A stretch of 64,000 bases of DNA from an uncultured Clostridia bacterium (GTDB lineage: Bacteria; Bacillota; Clostridia; Christensenellales; UBA1242): contig CAKVFI010000003.1 in NCBI GenBank assembly GCA_934746715.1, positions 189,265 through 253,264 on the forward strand. Direction: 5' to 3'. The stretch's first letter is position 1, and the number at the start of each line of letters is the position of its first letter. A program made the translations under genes and the position numbers. Positions 61,526-64,000 of this stretch are shown here, in pieces. Below the pieces are notes generated by a model that was given only the letters and a program-made list of their open reading frames with translations, did no database searches and was not told the DNA's origin.

Positions 61526-61710
61526 TGTTCTTGATTGTTTTGTTGTTTTGCTTTTTTTGTTTGAGTTTTAATTTCATCAGCTACATCAGAAATAATTTCT
61601 TTGCCTTTTTCAACCCCTTTTTCAACTGTGTCTGCAACTGGTTTGTTGCATTTGCATGTGATTGCCCCAACAACAAAACCAATGCCCATGCCAACTAATA
61701 AATCTTTCAT
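61522..61710 (-). CDS. Small YtxH-like membrane protein
   Basis: 62 residues. MKDLLVGMGIGFVVGAITC is one glycine-zipper-like transmembrane helix, followed by an amphipathic K/E helix (VEKGVEKGKEIISDVADEIK) and a Q/N tail. This is the shape of YtxH-type proteins. ATG at 61710 behind AGGAGG. Function unknown. Confidence 0.75.
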   Translation of the reverse strand: MKDLLVGMGIGFVVGAITCKCNKPVADTVEKGVEKGKEIISDVADEIKTQTKKAKQQNNQEQ

Positions 61711-61762
61711 AAATCCTCCTACCCTTATTTTTTGCTGATAGTTGAAAATTATGTAAAATTTT

Positions 61763-61796
61763 GCAAAAAAAAGATGAGTTTTTTTACTCACCTTTT
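61763..61796 (-). terminator. Terminator of the nifS-IscU-like operon
   Basis: On minus, AAGGTGAGT / ACTCATCTT stem with an A-rich loop, followed by TTTTTTT. The 5' arm overlaps the last codons of the gene. Confidence 0.85.
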
Positions 61797-62455
61797 GGAA
61801 TATGATTAAAGAAATTCACAAACACTGGGTTGTTGAAAATGCTGCCTTCAAATGCCTTTGTAATATGTGTTGCAGCTTGTTTTGTTTGTTCTGCTTTTTC
61901 ATCTTCAACTTGACCATCTTTTGCCATGTAATCTGCGCCAAAATCGTCATCATTTTCTTCTTCAACTTCTGGTGCTGACGAAGATTTTTGTTCATTTACA
62001 ACTGCCACAGCGTCGCTTATTGCTTTTGATGTTTGTTCATCAATTATTGGCTCAACAACCTTTTTCTTTCTGCCACGAGTTGATTTTGGCTTGCCTTCTT
62101 TTTCGCGTGTTTGAATGTAGTCTTCAATTGCCAAATACAAGCACTCAATGCAAAATGAAATGTCTGTTTCACTGTCGTCACCAAGTTTATTTTTAACGCT
62201 CAATTGGTCAAGCATAACGCTATCAATATTTTTGCCAATAACCATTTGAGTTATAGTTGAGCAAATTGCAATTATGTATGGGTTTGCTTGTGCCCTAAAA
62301 TTGCATTGTGTGATTACATCATCAACAATACGAAGTGAAAATTCAACATTTGCAGTTTCTTCAAAATTTGACAAACTTGCAATACCATCTGGTTTCATAA
62401 TTCTGCCAGCGTTAATTGGGTTTGCAAACAAATTTAAAATAGTTTTGCTATACAT
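61784..62455 (-). CDS. Degenerate IscU-like protein with acidic C-terminal extension
   Basis: 223 residues. Residues 1-90 follow the IscU/NifU scaffold plan (MYSKTILNLFANPINAGRI, EFSLRIVDDVITQCNF, YIIAICSTITQMVIGKNIDSV), and the gene directly follows a cysteine desulfurase, the normal iscS-iscU order. The cluster ligands are not in place: the region equivalent to NPxCGD reads SNFEETANVE. The tail (about 110-223) is acidic and low-complexity with a basic TRGRKKKVV patch, ending NPVFVNFFNHIPKGE. It may be a regulator or adaptor of the desulfurase rather than a scaffold. Confidence 0.65.
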   Translation of the reverse strand: MYSKTILNLFANPINAGRIMKPDGIASLSNFEETANVEFSLRIVDDVITQCNFRAQANPYIIAICSTITQMVIGKNIDSVMLDQLSVKNKLGDDSETDISFCIECLYLAIEDYIQTREKEGKPKSTRGRKKKVVEPIIDEQTSKAISDAVAVVNEQKSSSAPEVEEENDDDFGADYMAKDGQVEDEKAEQTKQAATHITKAFEGSIFNNPVFVNFFNHIPKGE

Positions 62456-63645
62456 TAGTTATCCCCCTTTCTTTTGCGTATTTTTAAGCCATAAGTAGAA
62501 GAATATTCACGTAAATCTTCAACTGATTTTTTAATTATTGCAACAGCTTCATCAAGTTCTTCATATGAATTGTTTTTGCCTATACTAAAACGAATTGTGC
62601 TTTTTGCATCGTCAGTTTTAAGCCCGATTGCAGATATAACATGAGAAACTGCCAAACTATTGCTTGTGCATGCACTGCCTGTTGAAACTGCCACGCCAGC
62701 CAAATCAAGTTTTGTAAGCAAACTTTCGCCATCAACACCAACAAAGCAAATAGAAATGATGTTTGGAAGTTTTTGTTTTGTTTCTGCATTAATAATAATG
62801 TTTTCAATAGACGCTGTGATTTTTGAAACAAAATACTCACTTAAAGCACGAATTTTGTGGTTGTTGATTGCCATATCACGCATAGCAATTTCTGTTGCTT
62901 TTGCAAAGCCTACAATGCCAGCAGTGTTGCAAGTGCCACCACGACGAGAGCGCTCTTGGTTACCACCAAAAATGATTGGGTCAATTGCCACATTGTTTGA
63001 AAGGTAAAGAGCACCAACACCTTTTGGACCATAAATTTTGTGAGCGCTGATTGTCATTGCGTCAATACCCAAATCTTTAACGTCAAGGTTCATGTGCCCA
63101 AAAAGTTGAACGCAGTCTGTGTGAAAAACAATGTTTTTGTCATGCGCAACATGGGAAATTGCTTTTATGTTTTGAATTGTGCCAATTTCGTTGTTTGCTG
63201 CCATGATTGAAATCAAAATTGTTTTGTCTGTTATTGCGCGAAGCAATGCTGCAAAGTTGATAAAACCATTTTTATCAACATCCAAATAGGTTACTTTAAA
63301 ACCATTCTTTTCCAAATATTTGCATGCTTGCAAAACTGATTCATGCTCAATTTTGCTTGTTATAATATGGTTGCCTTTTGCTTTGTTAGCATAAGCAATG
63401 CCAATAATTGCCCATGAATTTGCTTCACTGCCGCTTGATGTAAAATAAATTTCATTGCGTTTTGCATTGATTGCATTTGCAATTGTATCACGACTGTCAT
63501 CAATTAAACTACTTGCTTCTCTACCAAAAGAATGAAGTGAACTTGAATTGCCAAAAGTGTTGGTGTAAACCTTGTTCATTTCATTAAGAACTTCTGCATT
63601 TATTCTTGTTGTGGAAGCATTGTCCAAATAAATCTTTTCTGTCAT
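62455..63645 (-). CDS. Cysteine desulfurase (IscS/NifS type)
   Basis: 396 residues. YLDNASTTRI N-terminus, ISAHKIYGPKGVGALYL with the PLP lysine, and STGSACTSNSLAVSH with the active cysteine on a longer loop than in the thiI-linked paralogue. It provides sulfur for iron-sulfur clusters. Start at 63645 (MTEKIYL) behind GAGAAGGA. Earlier in-frame codons lie within the promoter. One base is shared with the next gene. Confidence 0.93.
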   Translation of the reverse strand: MTEKIYLDNASTTRINAEVLNEMNKVYTNTFGNSSSLHSFGREASSLIDDSRDTIANAINAKRNEIYFTSSGSEANSWAIIGIAYANKAKGNHIITSKIEHESVLQACKYLEKNGFKVTYLDVDKNGFINFAALLRAITDKTILISIMAANNEIGTIQNIKAISHVAHDKNIVFHTDCVQLFGHMNLDVKDLGIDAMTISAHKIYGPKGVGALYLSNNVAIDPIIFGGNQERSRRGGTCNTAGIVGFAKATEIAMRDMAINNHKIRALSEYFVSKITASIENIIINAETKQKLPNIISICFVGVDGESLLTKLDLAGVAVSTGSACTSNSLAVSHVISAIGLKTDDAKSTIRFSIGKNNSYEELDEAVAIIKKSVEDLREYSSTYGLKIRKRKGDN

Positions 63646-63664
63646 TTTTCCTTCTCCGTGTTTT

Positions 63665-63693
63665 AATATATCACTTAATGCAATTTTTGTCAA
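63665..63693 (-). promoter_or_regulatory. Promoter of the desulfurase operon
   Basis: On minus, TTGACA (63693-63688), 17-nt spacer, TATATT (63670-63665). Confidence 0.75.
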
Positions 63694-63800
63694 TATTATA
63701 TTTTTATTATTATCAAAAATTAAGGGCATAAAACAATGATAAATCAGTTAATTTTGATATATTATTAACAAATTTTTGTTGTTGTGTTTAACTTTTTAAA

Positions 63801-63837
63801 ACAAAAAAGATAGGAGATTTTCTCCTATCCTTTTTTG
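63801..63837. terminator. Bidirectional terminator at the right edge
   Basis: Perfect 9-bp stem GATAGGAGA / TCTCCTATC with A- and T-runs on both sides. It ends the minus-strand gene that enters from the right. Confidence 0.85.
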
Positions 63838-63841
63838 CAAT

Positions 63842-64000
63842 CTATGCTTTGCTGATTGTCAAAACATATGTGCCAGACTTTTCAGTTACTGTGAACTTGT
63901 AGCCTTTGCTGTCTGTCCATGTCGTTGTGCTCTTGCCAAATGCTATGCTTGCCGCTTCACTTGCATTGCTTGGCTTGTTGTTGCCTGCAAAGGTTAATGT
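63842..64000 (-). CDS. C-terminal fragment of an unidentified protein (partial)
   Basis: 52 codons to a TAG stop at 63842-63844, continuing beyond the window. The visible end is TLTFAGNNKPSNASEAASIA followed by a Thr-rich stretch and FTVTEKSGTYVLTISKA, a beta-rich, Thr/Ser/Ala-rich composition typical of repeat or surface domains. G+C is about 47 percent, clearly above the neighbours. No ribosome site or start is visible, so function cannot be given. Confidence 0.6.
   Translation of the reverse strand, partial: TLTFAGNNKPSNASEAASIAFGKSTTTWTDSKGYKFTVTEKSGTYVLTISKA

Overview
The window is a low-GC (about one third G+C) chromosomal segment of an endospore-forming member of the Bacillota, most likely a Clostridia-like anaerobe. 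The evidence is the set of sporulation loci (spoIIAA-spoIIAB-sigF, spoVAC-spoVAD-spoVAE, yunB and a complete spoIIIAA-AH operon), RNase Y, a Gram-positive LexA box, a serine T-box, and the typical Firmicutes orders rpsB-tsf-frr-uppS-cdsA-rseP and rimP-nusA-ylxR-ylxQ-infB-rbfA-truB. No species can be named from the sequence alone. Nothing looks like a prophage, CRISPR array or transposon. It reads as core chromosome with several unusual details.

Layout. 1-1430: the end of an AP-endonuclease/TIM-barrel gene and an RluA-type pseudouridine synthase. 1600-2330: tRNA cluster (Pro, Met, Asp, Phe, Tyr) plus a separately promoted tRNA-Thr. 2400-9400: a zinc-ribbon membrane protein, the sigma-F operon, a lipoprotein on the opposite strand, spoVAC-D-E and yunB. 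9400-14700: NifS-like desulfurase with ThiI, RNase Y behind a structured leader, tRNA-Trp, a small unknown protein and RNase HI. 14750-20750 (minus): ABC exporter with a PadR-membrane regulator, lexA and a tyrosine recombinase. 20860-22540: T-box-controlled serS. 22540-23420: a gene-free 0.9 kb with DnaA-box-like sequences and repeated palindromes. 23420-31320 (minus): miaB-mutS-mutL-miaA-ynbB. 31400-34800: class A PBP, glutamate racemase, rpsT. 34890-38020 (minus): M48-like peptidase, holA, comEC. 38130-38450: tRNA-Glu and tandem copies of its 3' end and terminator. 38450-47430 (minus): proS, xseB-xseA, nusB, an Asp23 protein, spoIIIA operon, efp. 47510-53660 (minus): truB to rimP. 53750-60570 (minus): a PolC-like exonuclease without polymerase, rseP, cdsA, uppS, frr, tsf, rpsB. 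60620-63700 (minus): DUF1292, ruvX, a small membrane protein, a degenerate IscU-like protein and a second cysteine desulfurase. The window ends in the C-terminus of an unidentified protein.

Functional themes are sporulation (forespore sigma factor and its regulators, the SpoIIIA-type channel, DPA transport), translation and RNA maturation, DNA mismatch repair and SOS, and sulfur trafficking. Genes left of about 23 kb are mostly on plus and genes to the right mostly on minus, including the ribosomal operons. Under the usual co-orientation rule the replication forks would converge near 23 kb.

The observations most worth a second look are: (1) a gene at the polC locus that keeps the PolC N-terminal, OB and DEDDh exonuclease parts but has no PHP or polymerase domain; (2) several genes whose -10 element lies only 6-7 nt before the start codon with no Shine-Dalgarno, implying leaderless mRNAs; (3) an alternating ATCTTTGCGYAAAA motif around serS and beside DnaA-like boxes; (4) tandem 86-88 bp repeats derived from the 3' end of tRNA-Glu; (5) a prolyl-tRNA synthetase lacking the editing insertion; and (6) an IscU-like protein with its cluster-binding cysteines missing.
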